A stretch of 64,000 bases of DNA from Treponema pectinovorum (lineage in GTDB: Bacteria; Spirochaetota; Spirochaetia; Treponematales; Treponemataceae). The stretch covers positions 1-64,000 of the forward strand of contig NZ_UFQO01000005.1 in NCBI RefSeq assembly GCF_900497595.1, read 5' to 3'. Of the stretch, positions 1 through 9,002 are shown one piece after another (within the stretch, counting starts at the first letter, position 1; every line of letters starts with the position of its first letter). Both the position numbers and the translations under genes were made by a program. Under the pieces are notes generated by a model. That model saw nothing but the letters and a program-made list of their open reading frames with translations. It was not told the DNA's origin and did not search any database.

Positions 1-75
1 ACGGCTTGCGTGCGAGGAGGCTGGAGCGCAAGCGTAACCCTGCAAAGCGCGCTCTTGTGCCTGTGAGCAACGCGA
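1..75. repeat. GC-rich dispersed repeat, family A (partial)
   Basis: This GC-rich patch sits in AT-rich surroundings at the window edge and may continue to the left. Positions 12-28 match exactly (17 nt) the repeat inside the glycosyltransferase gene at 5205-5221. The following part, about 30-54, resembles the reverse complement of 4445-4470. No coding function is seen. Positions 76-220 hold only AT-rich leader sequence for the next gene. Confidence 0.6.
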
Positions 76-154
76 ATTGGCTCAAGATGTGCCCTGATTT
101 TAATCTTTTTTAATTTTTCTATTCTGCTTTTTTCTGTTGTATTTTTGACTAAAA

Positions 155-220
155 TTACAATCCCTGCGTTTTGTGTTAGAATATAATAGGTTTACTTTTT
201 TATTTTTTAGGTAGGGTTTT
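155..220 (+). promoter_or_regulatory. candidate promoter and leader of the beta-helix lipoprotein gene
   Basis: A TAGAAT hexamer (177-182) preceded by TG two bases upstream, and an overlapping TATAAT (182-187), could be the -10. TTACAA at 155-160 is a possible -35 (16-nt spacer to TAGAAT). An AGGTAGGG purine stretch lies about 5 nt before the ATG at 221, so this gene looks conventionally led, with a leader of about 30 nt. Confidence 0.35.
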
Positions 221-3200
221 ATGTGTAAATTGCGTTTTTTTGGGTTGATTTGCTTGGCTCTTTTTAGTTTTGGATGCTCGAATTTTTTTAACAACTCTAA
301 GACTGACGAATTGAATGGCGAAAAGGGGATTTATGTAAGTTTTTCTTCAATGCCTGCTTCTACGGACATTTTTTCAAGCGAAAGGGCAGCTTTTCCTAAC
401 ATTGAAAACGACTCCTTTATGAGTGGAAAATCTGCAAAATTGAAAATACTGGATTCAGGCGGAAATCCTATTTCTAGCATCGGCGAGATTGCTGGCAAAA
501 AGGATGGGAATTCTTTTTATTTTCCTTTTTCGGCTACGGCTAGTGGAACTTACAAGGCAAAAATTTCAATTTATAAAGGCTCTGATGAAATTGCTTCTGG
601 AATTACGGGCGAAACTTTTTTGTGGAATGGTAAGTCGGCTTCTATAACAATTTCCTTAAAACCTAATACTTTGTCCAATGTAAATGGCAGCATTTTTCTT
701 TCTTATAATTTGCCAAGTGATTATTCGCTAGATACGACAAATACAAAAATCATTTCTGGAAAAACTCTTTCGGGAACTGTTATAACTACCACTCTTCCGA
801 CTGTGTATGTAAATGATTATACTGGAGAAATTACAAAAGCTGATTGCTCTCCTGGGGTTTATACTCTTGGAATAATTCTAAAAAAAGCTGGCATTTCTGC
901 TGCTGTGGTTTTGCAGGAAATTACAGTTTGGCCAGGATTCCAGACAAACCTTTGGTACTTGCCAGACGGAAATACAACGCAAACTCTTTCCATAACTCCA
1001 CAAGAAAGAATGCAATTTTATGTGCGTGGAACAAAGGTCGACCCTTCCGATTCAGCTTCTGGCTACTGGTATCTTTCGAATTCATCTATTCAAGCAGTTG
1101 AAGGAAACGACAGCACAGGCGACGGTTCAATCGCAAAGCCTTATGCCACGGTTGCAAAGGCCGCTTCTCAATGCAAGGGAGAAGGCCCTTATACGATTTA
1201 TGTGGATGGAAAAACTTCGGAGTCGGCTGAAATTACTGTCGATTCTAACATTGCTATACAAGGCTTGACTGAAAAGGCGACGATAAGCAGAAAAACTGAT
1301 AATAATAGAAACACCATGCTTAATTTAATGCTCGATAAATCTTTAACAATGAAGCGCATCACTTTTGACGGCTCTAAAGTTATACTTACTGAATCTAATA
1401 AAACATGTCTTTCAATTTCTGGAGAGGCAAATCTTACAGATTGCAAAATAGAAAATTGCTATTCCGCAACGACTTCTTCTGGTGGCGGTGTTTATGTAGG
1501 TCCTTTAGCCAAACTAACTATGAAGGATTCTTCAATTACAAACTGCAAGGCTCAATATGGTGGAGCGATATATATAATTACTGATTCCGATACTGAGTGC
1601 TTGCTAGAAAATGTTACGATAACTGACTGCGTGGCAGACGGCAATGGTGGAGCGATATGGATAAGGCGTAATTCTGGGTTAAGGGAGAGTTTTTTAAATA
1701 TAAAAGGAAATTCCAAAATCGACAGGTGCAAAGCAGTCAATGGAAGCGCAATATTCATTTTTGTGGGTTCTAAAGTTACAATAAAAGACAATGTTGTTGT
1801 AGGAAATGAGAATGGTTATAGCGAAAGTGGAGGAACTATACTACGAGGAAACCTTGCAACAGGGGATGGTAATGATGGCGCAACAATCTATGTAGATTTA
1901 GGAACTTTAGAATTAAAGGACAATGCAAAAATCTGTGGGAACAAGGCAAAGCATGGTGGCGGTGTTCACATTGACAGAACAGGAGTCTTTAATATGAGCG
2001 GTGGCGTAATTTCTAAAAATGAAATTACAGGAAATGGTGGTGGGGTTAATGTTGATGATACAGATGGCACTTTCAACATGACCGGAGGCTCTATAGAAGG
2101 CAACAAAACAAGTAATAATGCTGATACGAAAGGTGGTGGCGTTCAGGTTGCTGGAACTTTCAATTTTTCTGGCGGAACGATAAAAGGTAATTCTGCTACT
2201 GTTAGTGTATCTAGTGCAACAGGTTATGGTGGTGGTGTTGCATTATTTGGTGGAAAAATGTTCATGTACGGTTCTGCGGTAATTGGCAACAAGGATGCTA
2301 CGGTCGTTGCAACCGTAAGCGCCTGCTCAAACTATGCGCAAAAAGGCGGCGGAATATACAACAATGGAAAACTGTATTTAGGTTATTCTTCTGCAAACAG
2401 TGCAGGAGAGCCAGACGATGAAGCAGATTTTTCAAACGATGGCGGTATTTACTATAACTACGCCCAGGGAGTTGGTAATAGTAGCGGTGGTGGCGGAATA
2501 TGCAATGTTGCTAACTTTTATATGCGTGACGGAAGAATAGGAAAAAATGGTGCAAAATATGGTGGCGGAGTTCTTGTTTCTTCTTCTAATAGTGTGTTTA
2601 AGATGTCTGGAGGAATTGTAAAAAACAATGAGGCAGAAAGTGGAGGTGGCGTGTATCTTTCTACAGGCAACATCGACTTTTCTATGAATGGCGGAATAAT
2701 ACAAAATAATAAGGCGACGAGCAACGCTGGAGGTGGCGGAGGAGTATATGTTTCTTCTGATGGCACATTTAGAATGGCATACGGAACTATAAAGGATAAT
2801 GCTTCAAATAACAACGGTGGCGGTGTGTATAACTTCGGCAAAATGTTCATGTACGGTTCTGCGGTAATTGGCGACAAAAATGCGGCGGAGACTGCAGCTA
2901 CTAACAACCACTCAAACTATTCAAGTACAAGTGGTGGAGGAATATATAACAATGGAAAACTGTATCTGGGCTATTCTTCTGCAACCAGCACAGGAGAGCC
3001 AGACGAAGAAGCAGAGTTTACAGGCGATGGTGGAGTCTACTACAACTATGCAAGTTTAGGTGGGGGAATATGCAATTCAAATGCCTTATACATTAATAGC
3101 GGATATATAGTGTTCAATGCTTCAAGGGGTAACGGTGGAGGAATTTATCTTGATTTTTCTTCAAATACGACATTGTCTGGCGGCGGAATAATTCAGAATA

Positions 3201-3541
3201 AATGTGTAGGCAGTGGGAAAGGAAGTGGAATATATCATAACGGAAACCAGTTTACTATAAAAGTGGATGGAAATATCAACACGGATAATGATATATACTT
3301 GGATAAAATTAGCAGTACTGAATTAAAGACTGTAAATATTGATGGAGTTTTGCAAAGTACAGAAATTATTGTTGCACAAATTACACCTGCATTTTATATT
3401 GCAAATCTAGGTGTTTTGTCTGGTGATATTGATGTTAATTATGGCGGAAAATGGAATTATACAAGATTTACTGTAACAGATGAAAATCCTGTTAAAAAAT
3501 GGGAAATAGATTCCTACGGAAAGTTACAACGAAAATATTGA
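221..3541 (+). CDS. beta-helix repeat surface lipoprotein
   Basis: This 1106-aa protein starts with a signal peptide ending in a lipobox (FSFGC, Cys at residue 19), so it should be a lipid-anchored envelope protein. After an Ig-like or linker part there is a motif (GDGSIAKPYATV, near residue 300) typical of the start of right-handed parallel beta-helix domains. From about residue 420 on, it is made of many short turns of the form GGGV...F.MSGG.I..N.A. Two stretches beginning KMFMYGSAVIG repeat each other over about 85 residues, 195 residues apart. Such repeats occur in Treponema surface proteins and Pmp-like proteins. The ligand is unknown. No operon partner is evident; the next gene has its own promoter. 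Adhesion or polysaccharide binding is only an inference. Confidence 0.75.
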   Translation: MCKLRFFGLICLALFSFGCSNFFNNSKTDELNGEKGIYVSFSSMPASTDIFSSERAAFPNIENDSFMSGKSAKLKILDSGGNPISSIGEIAGKKDGNSFYFPFSATASGTYKAKISIYKGSDEIASGITGETFLWNGKSASITISLKPNTLSNVNGSIFLSYNLPSDYSLDTTNTKIISGKTLSGTVITTTLPTVYVNDYTGEITKADCSPGVYTLGIILKKAGISAAVVLQEITVWPGFQTNLWYLPDGNTTQTLSITPQERMQFYVRGTKVDPSDSASGYWYLSNSSIQAVEGNDSTGDGSIAKPYATVAKAASQCKGEGPYTIYVDGKTSESAEITVDSNIAIQGLTEKATISRKTDNNRNTMLNLMLDKSLTMKRITFDGSKVILTESNKTCLSISGEANLTDCKIENCYSATTSSGGGVYVGPLAKLTMKDSSITNCKAQYGGAIYIITDSDTECLLENVTITDCVADGNGGAIWIRRNSGLRESFLNIKGNSKIDRCKAVNGSAIFIFVGSKVTIKDNVVVGNENGYSESGGTILRGNLATGDGNDGATIYVDLGTLELKDNAKICGNKAKHGGGVHIDRTGVFNMSGGVISKNEITGNGGGVNVDDTDGTFNMTGGSIEGNKTSNNADTKGGGVQVAGTFNFSGGTIKGNSATVSVSSATGYGGGVALFGGKMFMYGSAVIGNKDATVVATVSACSNYAQKGGGIYNNGKLYLGYSSANSAGEPDDEADFSNDGGIYYNYAQGVGNSSGGGGICNVANFYMRDGRIGKNGAKYGGGVLVSSSNSVFKMSGGIVKNNEAESGGGVYLSTGNIDFSMNGGIIQNNKATSNAGGGGGVYVSSDGTFRMAYGTIKDNASNNNGGGVYNFGKMFMYGSAVIGDKNAAETAATNNHSNYSSTSGGGIYNNGKLYLGYSSATSTGEPDEEAEFTGDGGVYYNYASLGGGICNSNALYINSGYIVFNASRGNGGGIYLDFSSNTTLSGGGIIQNKCVGSGKGSGIYHNGNQFTIKVDGNINTDNDIYLDKISSTELKTVNIDGVLQSTEIIVAQITPAFYIANLGVLSGDIDVNYGGKWNYTRFTVTDENPVKKWEIDSYGKLQRKY
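2255..3100 (+). repeat. intragenic duplication in the beta-helix lipoprotein
   Basis: DNA starting at 2255 and again at 2840 (period 585 nt, 195 codons) encodes nearly the same block, KMFMYGSAVIG followed by a GGGIYNNGKLYLGYSSA stretch. The first ~33 nt are identical. The repeat keeps the frame and adds whole beta-helix turns, so the number of copies could vary among strains. Confidence 0.7.
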
Positions 3542-3551
3542 TAAAACAACG

Positions 3552-3586
3552 CTGTAAAAATATAAAAGATTTTGTATAATCGGCTT
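3552..3586 (+). promoter_or_regulatory. promoter placing the xth start codon at the mRNA 5' end
   Basis: TATAAT lies at 3575-3580 and exactly six bases (CGGCTT) separate it from the ATG at 3587. No Shine-Dalgarno-like sequence is present. Transcription from this hexamer would begin at or next to the A of the start codon. Confidence 0.6.
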
Positions 3587-4357
3587 ATGAATTTAAAATT
3601 TATATCTTGGAATGTAAACGGCTTGCGTGCTGTTGTTGGAAAAAATTTTTACGAGGCGTTTTCATTATTGGATGCTGATTTTTTCTGTCTGCAAGAAACA
3701 AAGTTGCAGTCTGGGCAAATCGAAATGCAACTTCCTGCTGGTTACGAGCAGTTTTGGAATTATGCGCAGAAAAAAGGTTATTCTGGAACGGCGATTTTTG
3801 CCAAGCATAAACCTTTGAGCGTTTTTTATGGAATTGATATTGCAGAGCACGATTTGGAAGGCAGAGTTATAACGCTTGAATACAAAAATTTTTATCTTGT
3901 TACAGTTTATACTCCAAACTCGCAAAATGAATTGCGTCGCTTAGACTATAGAATGCAGTGGGAAACAGATTTTAAAAACTATCTTTTAAAACTTGCATCG
4001 AAAAAAGGCGTTGTTGTCTGTGGCGATTTGAATGTTGCACACGAAGAAATTGACTTAAAAAATCCTTCTTCAAACAGGCGAAATGCGGGCTTTACAGATG
4101 AAGAGCGTGCCAAAATGACAGAACTTTTGCAGAGCGGTTTTGTAGACAGCTTCCGTTTTTTTTATCCTGAACAAAAAGATATTTACAGTTGGTGGTCGTA
4201 TCGTTTTAGTGCGAGGGAAAATAATGCAGGATGGCGTATAGACTATTTTTTGGTTAGCGAAAATCTAAAATCCAAAATGAAAGACGCAAAGATTCACACG
4301 GAAATTTTGGGTTCTGACCATTGTCCTGTTGAGCTTCTGCTCGAAGAAGATATTTAA
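3587..4357 (+). CDS. xth: exodeoxyribonuclease III (AP endonuclease)
   Basis: The 256-aa product is an ExoIII-type exonuclease/phosphatase of the EEP superfamily, which cuts DNA at abasic sites in base-excision repair. Visible motifs in order are the N-terminal FISWNVNGLRA, LQETK with the metal-binding Glu, GDLNVAHEEIDL with catalytic Asp/Asn, WRIDYFLVS and the terminal GSDHCPV. Length is normal for the family. I chose the ATG at 3587 because it starts the conserved first strand; the frame is open back to a TTG at 3572, but that codon overlaps the TATAAT. The gene is monocistronic, with a repeat-filled gap behind it. Confidence 0.93.
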   Translation: MNLKFISWNVNGLRAVVGKNFYEAFSLLDADFFCLQETKLQSGQIEMQLPAGYEQFWNYAQKKGYSGTAIFAKHKPLSVFYGIDIAEHDLEGRVITLEYKNFYLVTVYTPNSQNELRRLDYRMQWETDFKNYLLKLASKKGVVVCGDLNVAHEEIDLKNPSSNRRNAGFTDEERAKMTELLQSGFVDSFRFFYPEQKDIYSWWSYRFSARENNAGWRIDYFLVSENLKSKMKDAKIHTEILGSDHCPVELLLEEDI

Positions 4358-4711
4358 AAAGCAGATTTTTGTTTTGTACATAAGGCGGATTTGCAAAAAG
4401 AGAAATTTTTTTTTATTTTGGGCGCATCTGTCTAACGACAGACCGCGCTTTGCAGGGCTACGGCTTACGCCTACGACCAAACGCAGTTCTACGCACTGCG
4501 TTTGTTTTCGCTTGCGCTCACCCTTCCAATCGCTTGCGCACATGGAGGTGCGCTTAGAAACAACGCGACAGTTTTGCAAAAAACTGTCAGTCAAATAAAA
4601 GCACGGACGTTTTTATTTGAACCAATCGCTTGCGCACACGGATGTGCGCTCAGAAGCAATTCAACATTAAAAGTTTGTCGGGGCTTTTGCTTTTTGTGCT
4701 AAAATAATTTT
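4358..4711. repeat. intergenic repeat region with paired hairpins
   Basis: No gene is seen in this 354-nt gap. From about 4425 it is GC-rich. Part of it (4445-4470, reverse strand) matches the right half of the repeat at 1-75. A ~40-nt unit starting at 4526 recurs at 4622. Each copy contains a hairpin: GCGCAC...GTGCGC at 4536-4553, and the same stem with a perfect 7-bp arm and a CGGA loop in the second copy at 4632-4649. Between them lie two more inverted repeats, GACAGTTTT/AAAACTGTC (4567-4588) and AAATAAAA/TTTTTATTT (about 4593-4618). It could act as a processing or termination region for xth. The short frames it opens look non-coding. Confidence 0.6.
4675..4711 (+). promoter_or_regulatory. 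extended -10 promoter, leaderless start of the GT2 gene
   Basis: TGCTAAAAT (4697-4705) is an extended -10, with six Ts and As before the ATG at 4712. No ribosome-binding site is present. A weak TTGTCG lies 19 nt upstream of the hexamer. Confidence 0.55.
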
Positions 4712-5860
4712 ATGAAAAAAAATCCTCTTGTAAGCGTTTGTATTCCTGTTTTTAATAGCGAAAAAACTTTGCCTCGCCTTTTGGAAAGTTTACTATTGCA
4801 GACTTTTGAAAATTTTGAAGTTGTTATTGTCGACGACGGAAGCCCTTGTAAAACTCAAAAGCGATTTGGCTTTGCCCAAAATGAAAGTTTCTGTAAAAAA
4901 ATCGTAAAAGAGTTTTCTAAAAAGGCCAAGTCTCTTAACAAAAATATAAGTTTTTCTTTGGTTGTTCATTCTAAAAATTTTGGGCTTGTAGAAGCGAGGC
5001 GTTCTTGCGTTTTAAATGCTAAAGCATCTTACATTTTTTTTGCCGATAGCGATGATGTTTTGCCCCACGATGCTTTAGAGATTTTATACAAAGCCGCAAT
5101 GGAAAGCGGTGCGGATATTGTTCATGGTAGGGCTGAAATTTATAACGAGGGTGCGTTAGCGCTGTGCAGGGCGGCAAAGCCGGCCACCGCAGAGAGCTTT
5201 GCGAGCGAGGAGGCTGGAGCGTCTAGCGGAACCCGAAACATAGCGACGGTGCAAAACGAAGTTTTGCAGCGAACGCCCAATCAAGACTTTATAAATGAGC
5301 GGCGAAAAAAAATTTACAACGTTCATCCTGGAGTTCTGGAAGGACACGAGATTTTTGAAAGTTATTTTGTAAACAAAACGCATTCAGGATTTTTGTGGGG
5401 CAAGCTTTTTAGGCGAGAGGTTTTGCTAAATGCTTTTGAGCAGATTCCATCTGTTTTTTGCGTTATGGCGGAGGATGTGCTTATTTATTTTTATGCTTCG
5501 CATTTTGCTCAAAAATATCTGGGCATTTCGGACTTTGTCTATTTTTATGATATTTCTGGTGGCATAACTTCTAAAAAAAAGGTCTGCGATTTGGGCGAGT
5601 GGCAGAGGGTTATTTCTGTTTCGTCGGTTTTTACGATTTTGTACAGCGCGATTGGTGTAAAAGATTCAGATGAAAATGCGATTGTCTTAACCGAAAATGA
5701 AAAAAAAGAATTGCGAAGGCTTTGCCTTTATTATGTTTCTAATAATCTGAAACAGCTTCACGGTGCGGTTATTCCAGAATTGCAGGCAGAAGCACGCTCT
5801 ATGATGGGCGAGTGGTGGGGAGAGGAACTTGTTTGCCTCGTAGAAAAGGCAGAAAGTTAA
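4712..5860 (+). CDS. family 2 glycosyltransferase with a repeat-derived internal segment
   Basis: This 382-aa protein is an inverting GT-A glycosyltransferase. Its N-terminus (PLVSVCIPVFNSEKTLPRL) and VVIVDDGS are the nucleotide-sugar binding strand and loop, and FADSDD (residues 110-115) is the metal-binding DXD region. It probably builds cell-surface glycan, but donor and acceptor cannot be read. Residues about 147-190 are odd: Ala-rich, without matching fold elements, and encoded by a GC-rich repeat found elsewhere in the window. The flanking residues (HGRAEIYN before, INERRKKIYN after) look like ordinary family sequence, so the segment is an in-frame insertion, probably a surface loop. 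The gene stands alone and ends 23 nt before the convergent ankyrin-like gene. Confidence 0.85.
   Translation: MKKNPLVSVCIPVFNSEKTLPRLLESLLLQTFENFEVVIVDDGSPCKTQKRFGFAQNESFCKKIVKEFSKKAKSLNKNISFSLVVHSKNFGLVEARRSCVLNAKASYIFFADSDDVLPHDALEILYKAAMESGADIVHGRAEIYNEGALALCRAAKPATAESFASEEAGASSGTRNIATVQNEVLQRTPNQDFINERRKKIYNVHPGVLEGHEIFESYFVNKTHSGFLWGKLFRREVLLNAFEQIPSVFCVMAEDVLIYFYASHFAQKYLGISDFVYFYDISGGITSKKKVCDLGEWQRVISVSSVFTILYSAIGVKDSDENAIVLTENEKKELRRLCLYYVSNNLKQLHGAVIPELQAEARSMMGEWWGEELVCLVEKAES
5150..5281 (+). repeat. family A repeat inserted in frame in the GT2 gene
   Basis: About 132 nt (44 codons) of GC-rich DNA inside the glycosyltransferase gene. Positions 5205-5221 are identical to 12-28. The left part (GCGGC.AAGCCG.C.ACCGCAG near 5171-5191) and AGCG.AAC near 5224 match the intergenic copy at 29030-29100. 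It contains no stop in the host frame. The exact borders need a comparison with a repeat-free homologue. Confidence 0.65.
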
Positions 5861-5883
5861 AAATCAAAAATCAACGCGAAAAA

Positions 5884-7287
5884 CTAAAGCCCTAATAAAG
5901 ACTTTGCTGTTCCAAAGAGAGTTTTTTGCTCCAGTTTTGCTCCGCAGTCCAGCATCAGCGGTAAAAGCGAATCCACAGTTTTTTTGTTTTTTTCGTATTC
6001 AGTTTCGTTTGGGGCGTTGTAGACTTGCGTAAGTATGAGATAGACCAGGGGCGTAATATCGCTCTTTTGTGTTTTTGCAGTCATTTGCGGTTCTGCCTGA
6101 TTTTTAAAATCTGTTAAGAACATTTTTAGCGTGTTCCAGCTTTGAAATGTTATGAGGCGATATATAAAATTGTTTGGAAGGCTTGTCGTTAGGATTTTTC
6201 CTTGCTTTGTCGTAAAAGAAAAATCTGCTTTTCCCCTCGACTTTTTCGTATCTGCTCCTTTTTGCAGCAATTTTTTTGAAACTTCAAAGTCGTCTAATTC
6301 TGCTGCAAGGTACAAGGCGGTGTTTGTCATCGAAGAGCCTGCATTCATCTCAAATTTGTCTACATCTTGCGTTTTTTCGATTATGAACGAGATAATTTCG
6401 TCTAATTGTTTTGTTTTTTGTTCTATCTGGCTGTCCTTGCAGTAATAGGCATAAAACATGATTTTAGCGAGGTTTGACTCGACATAAGTTTTTTTCATAT
6501 TGTGACGCACCGTTAAAATGGCTTCTTCTATCTGCTGCTTTTTAGCTTTTGAAAAGTCGAAGGTTGATACGAGTTGATTTGTTCTAAATTCTGCCATCGA
6601 TTTCGCGTATGCATCGCTACCGTTTTTTAGTGTTGCCTTGAATTGAATTGCATAATATAACGGCGAAACTCCAGAAAATTTGTAAGTGTTTATATCGACT
6701 TTGTTTTCTTCCTGCATAAAGACTTTTAAATCGCAATCTTCCAGTGCTTTTAATAGCTTGTCCTTTTTTTCTTTTTTGTAGTCCACTATAACTTTTTCTT
6801 GAGTTGATTTTTCATCTACAAAAGCGATTGGTGCAAATTGAGTCCAGAATTGCTCTTTTGGATTAAAATTTTTGAAAAATAATTCGTCTAGAGTTCCAAC
6901 CATCTTTTTTGAAACTCCGTAGTTCCAGATTTCCAGTGCAAAATCTTTTTGATTAACATACATAAAAAAAGTGAATGCCTGCTGAATAAATCTGCCTGTG
7001 AATTCTTCTGCCTGTTGTATGTGCAAAAATGCGTTTTTATAGAATTCTGCAGCTACTTGCAAATCCCAGTTTGCAACTGAAACAAAGCCTTTGAACCAGT
7101 TTATAAAAAAATCTGAACGGTTTGGAGCTATGTCTTTTACCTGCTCGTAAAATGCTGCCATATCCTTTGTCTTATATACAAAGTCGCCCATGACCGACTG
7201 CCAGATGTAGTTTATTGTCTGCTCTTTTGCAAGTTTGTATTCAAAGCTGTCTTCTATATTTTGATTTTTTGTCTGCTTTTCTGCCAT
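5884..7287 (-). CDS. ankyrin-repeat-like cytoplasmic protein downstream of sulP
   Basis: This 467-aa protein has no signal peptide or membrane segment. The C-terminal third has a recognisable though degenerate ankyrin unit (NTALYLAAELDDFEVSKKLLQKGAD) and further helix pairs; the N-terminal half is helical and not recognised. A clear AAGGA site lies before the ATG (reverse strand, just right of 7287). It begins 17 nt after the SulP gene ends, so the two are very probably co-transcribed, and a role as cytoplasmic partner or regulator of the transporter is a reasonable inference. Nothing identifies a catalytic function. Confidence 0.6.
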   Translation of the reverse strand: MAEKQTKNQNIEDSFEYKLAKEQTINYIWQSVMGDFVYKTKDMAAFYEQVKDIAPNRSDFFINWFKGFVSVANWDLQVAAEFYKNAFLHIQQAEEFTGRFIQQAFTFFMYVNQKDFALEIWNYGVSKKMVGTLDELFFKNFNPKEQFWTQFAPIAFVDEKSTQEKVIVDYKKEKKDKLLKALEDCDLKVFMQEENKVDINTYKFSGVSPLYYAIQFKATLKNGSDAYAKSMAEFRTNQLVSTFDFSKAKKQQIEEAILTVRHNMKKTYVESNLAKIMFYAYYCKDSQIEQKTKQLDEIISFIIEKTQDVDKFEMNAGSSMTNTALYLAAELDDFEVSKKLLQKGADTKKSRGKADFSFTTKQGKILTTSLPNNFIYRLITFQSWNTLKMFLTDFKNQAEPQMTAKTQKSDITPLVYLILTQVYNAPNETEYEKNKKTVDSLLPLMLDCGAKLEQKTLFGTAKSLLGL

Positions 7288-7304
7288 TTTTTATCCTTGT
7301 AAAA

Positions 7305-9002
7305 TTATTTTGATGTTAAAATCTCTTCTGCACGTTTTAATGCTGAATCGATATTTGCAAAGATGTTTTCCCGACCGATTATCTCTACGATTCCCATCTT
7401 TTTGCAAAGCAAATACGGCTGTTTGTGAAGCCCTGAAAGTATTATCGTTATGTCTTTTCTGTCGCAGGCGTTTTTAACCTGCTCTAATGCGATTATTCCA
7501 CCTGCATCCAAATATAAAGTGTTTTTCATTCTGAATATGATGACTTTTATATCTGCATCTGCGACTTCTGTTGCATATTCAAATTTTCTAACTGTGCCAA
7601 AAAAAAGCGGACCGTCAATCTCGTAAACTAAAACTTGTTTTGGGAGCGTTAGTTCTTGTGTGCTGCCTTCTCCATTTAGACCTTCTGCCAAAGAAGGAGA
7701 ACCTAAACTTACTGTCGATAAATCTATCATCTTTTTTATGAATAGGAACGCTGCAAATACAAGGCCTATTCCTATTGCATAAGTTAAGTCGATAAAAACG
7801 GTTATTAAAAATGTTACGAGTAAAACCGCTGTATCGGATTTTTGCCCTTTTAAGAGAGAGCGAATTGCACGTAAGCCTGCCATATTCCACGCTACTTGAA
7901 TCAGAATTGCCGCCAAAGATGCAAGAGGTATGTATTGAACGTATTTTCCAAAGAAAATCATTATAAAAAGCAAGGTGAGCGCATGCACAATTCCAGCGAT
8001 GGGAGTTTTTCCTCCGTTGTTTATATTTGTTGCTGTGCGTGCTATTGCTCCTGTTGCTGGTAAGCCTCCAAAAATCGGACTAAAGATGTTTGCAATTCCC
8101 TGCCCTATGAGTTCGTTGTTCGAGTCGTGCTTTGAGCCTGTCATTCCGTCGGCAACAACGGCAGATAGAAGCGACTCTATTGCAGCAAGAAGAGCGATTG
8201 AAATTGCAGAAGGAAAAACCGTCTTTATTGTGTTTATGCTAAAGTCTGGAAGCATAGGCTTTGGAAGCGAATCTGGAATTTTGTATAAGTCGCCTATTAG
8301 AGTTGTTTTTAAGTTGAAAAAATGGTCTATAAACAGATTTGCCAAAGTTGCAAGCGCGATTACTATAAGGCTTGCTGGAATTTTCTTTGTAAATTTTGGA
8401 AGCACAAAAAGAAGAATTAAACTTACAAGTGCCATTAAAAACGAATAAATATTTATTGAAGAAAGAGAGTTTGCGTAGATTAGGATTTTGCCGACAAAAG
8501 TTCCTGGCATTTTTTCGTAAACGCTTCCAAATGCTACTATTGGAAATTGCGGTGTAAGGCCAAAAAAGTCGCCAATCTGACCTGTTGCGATTGTAACTGC
8601 AATTCCTGCTGTAAAACCTACAACAATCGTATACGGAATGAACTTTACAAGACCTCCAAGTTTAAATGCTCCCAAAAGTATGAGCATTATTCCTGCTAAA
8701 ACAGTTGCCGTTGCAAGACCTGCAAATCCCAAATTTGGATTGTTTACTATTGCGTATATGATTACTGTGAACGCGCCTGTAGGACCTCCAATTTGAACTT
8801 TTGTTCCGCCAAAGGCAGAAATGCAGTATCCTGCTATGATTGCTGTATAAAGACCTGTTTCTGGAGAACAGCCAGAAGCGATTGCAAAGGCTATGGAAAG
8901 CGGAAGTGCAACTATTGCGACTATGATGCCAGCGGTAAAATCCTGAAAGAATTTCTTTGAATTGTATCCTTTTATGCTCGCTAAAAGTTCAGGTTTGTAC
9001 AT
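7305..9002 (-). CDS. SulP family anion transporter with STAS domain
   Basis: The 565-aa product is a SLC26/SulP permease. The N-terminal signature (FFQDFTAGIIVAIVALPLSIAFAIASG) is followed by about 12-14 hydrophobic segments, and a STAS domain fills the last ~110 residues (from LVYEIDGPLFFGT). The family moves sulfate, bicarbonate, fumarate or other anions; the substrate here cannot be decided. The start is the ATG at 9002, because TGAGGAAA just upstream is a good ribosome-binding site; the frame also opens at a TTG inside that site (9014), which is less likely. The ankyrin-like gene follows at 17 nt and probably shares the transcript. Confidence 0.9.
   Translation of the reverse strand: MYKPELLASIKGYNSKKFFQDFTAGIIVAIVALPLSIAFAIASGCSPETGLYTAIIAGYCISAFGGTKVQIGGPTGAFTVIIYAIVNNPNLGFAGLATATVLAGIMLILLGAFKLGGLVKFIPYTIVVGFTAGIAVTIATGQIGDFFGLTPQFPIVAFGSVYEKMPGTFVGKILIYANSLSSINIYSFLMALVSLILLFVLPKFTKKIPASLIVIALATLANLFIDHFFNLKTTLIGDLYKIPDSLPKPMLPDFSINTIKTVFPSAISIALLAAIESLLSAVVADGMTGSKHDSNNELIGQGIANIFSPIFGGLPATGAIARTATNINNGGKTPIAGIVHALTLLFIMIFFGKYVQYIPLASLAAILIQVAWNMAGLRAIRSLLKGQKSDTAVLLVTFLITVFIDLTYAIGIGLVFAAFLFIKKMIDLSTVSLGSPSLAEGLNGEGSTQELTLPKQVLVYEIDGPLFFGTVRKFEYATEVADADIKVIIFRMKNTLYLDAGGIIALEQVKNACDRKDITIILSGLHKQPYLLCKKMGIVEIIGRENIFANIDSALKRAEEILTSK

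Noticed and set aside
2518-2907. 129-codon minus-strand frame with Pro-rich product
   Set aside because: It is the antisense of the Gly-rich beta-helix repeats, whose GGN codons read as Pro in reverse.
4526-4660. CRISPR array
   Set aside because: Only two units, imperfect, with different spacing content and no cas genes.
4265-4702. Several short frames on both strands between xth and the glycosyltransferase
   Set aside because: They read through hairpins and repeats and have no ribosome-binding sites.
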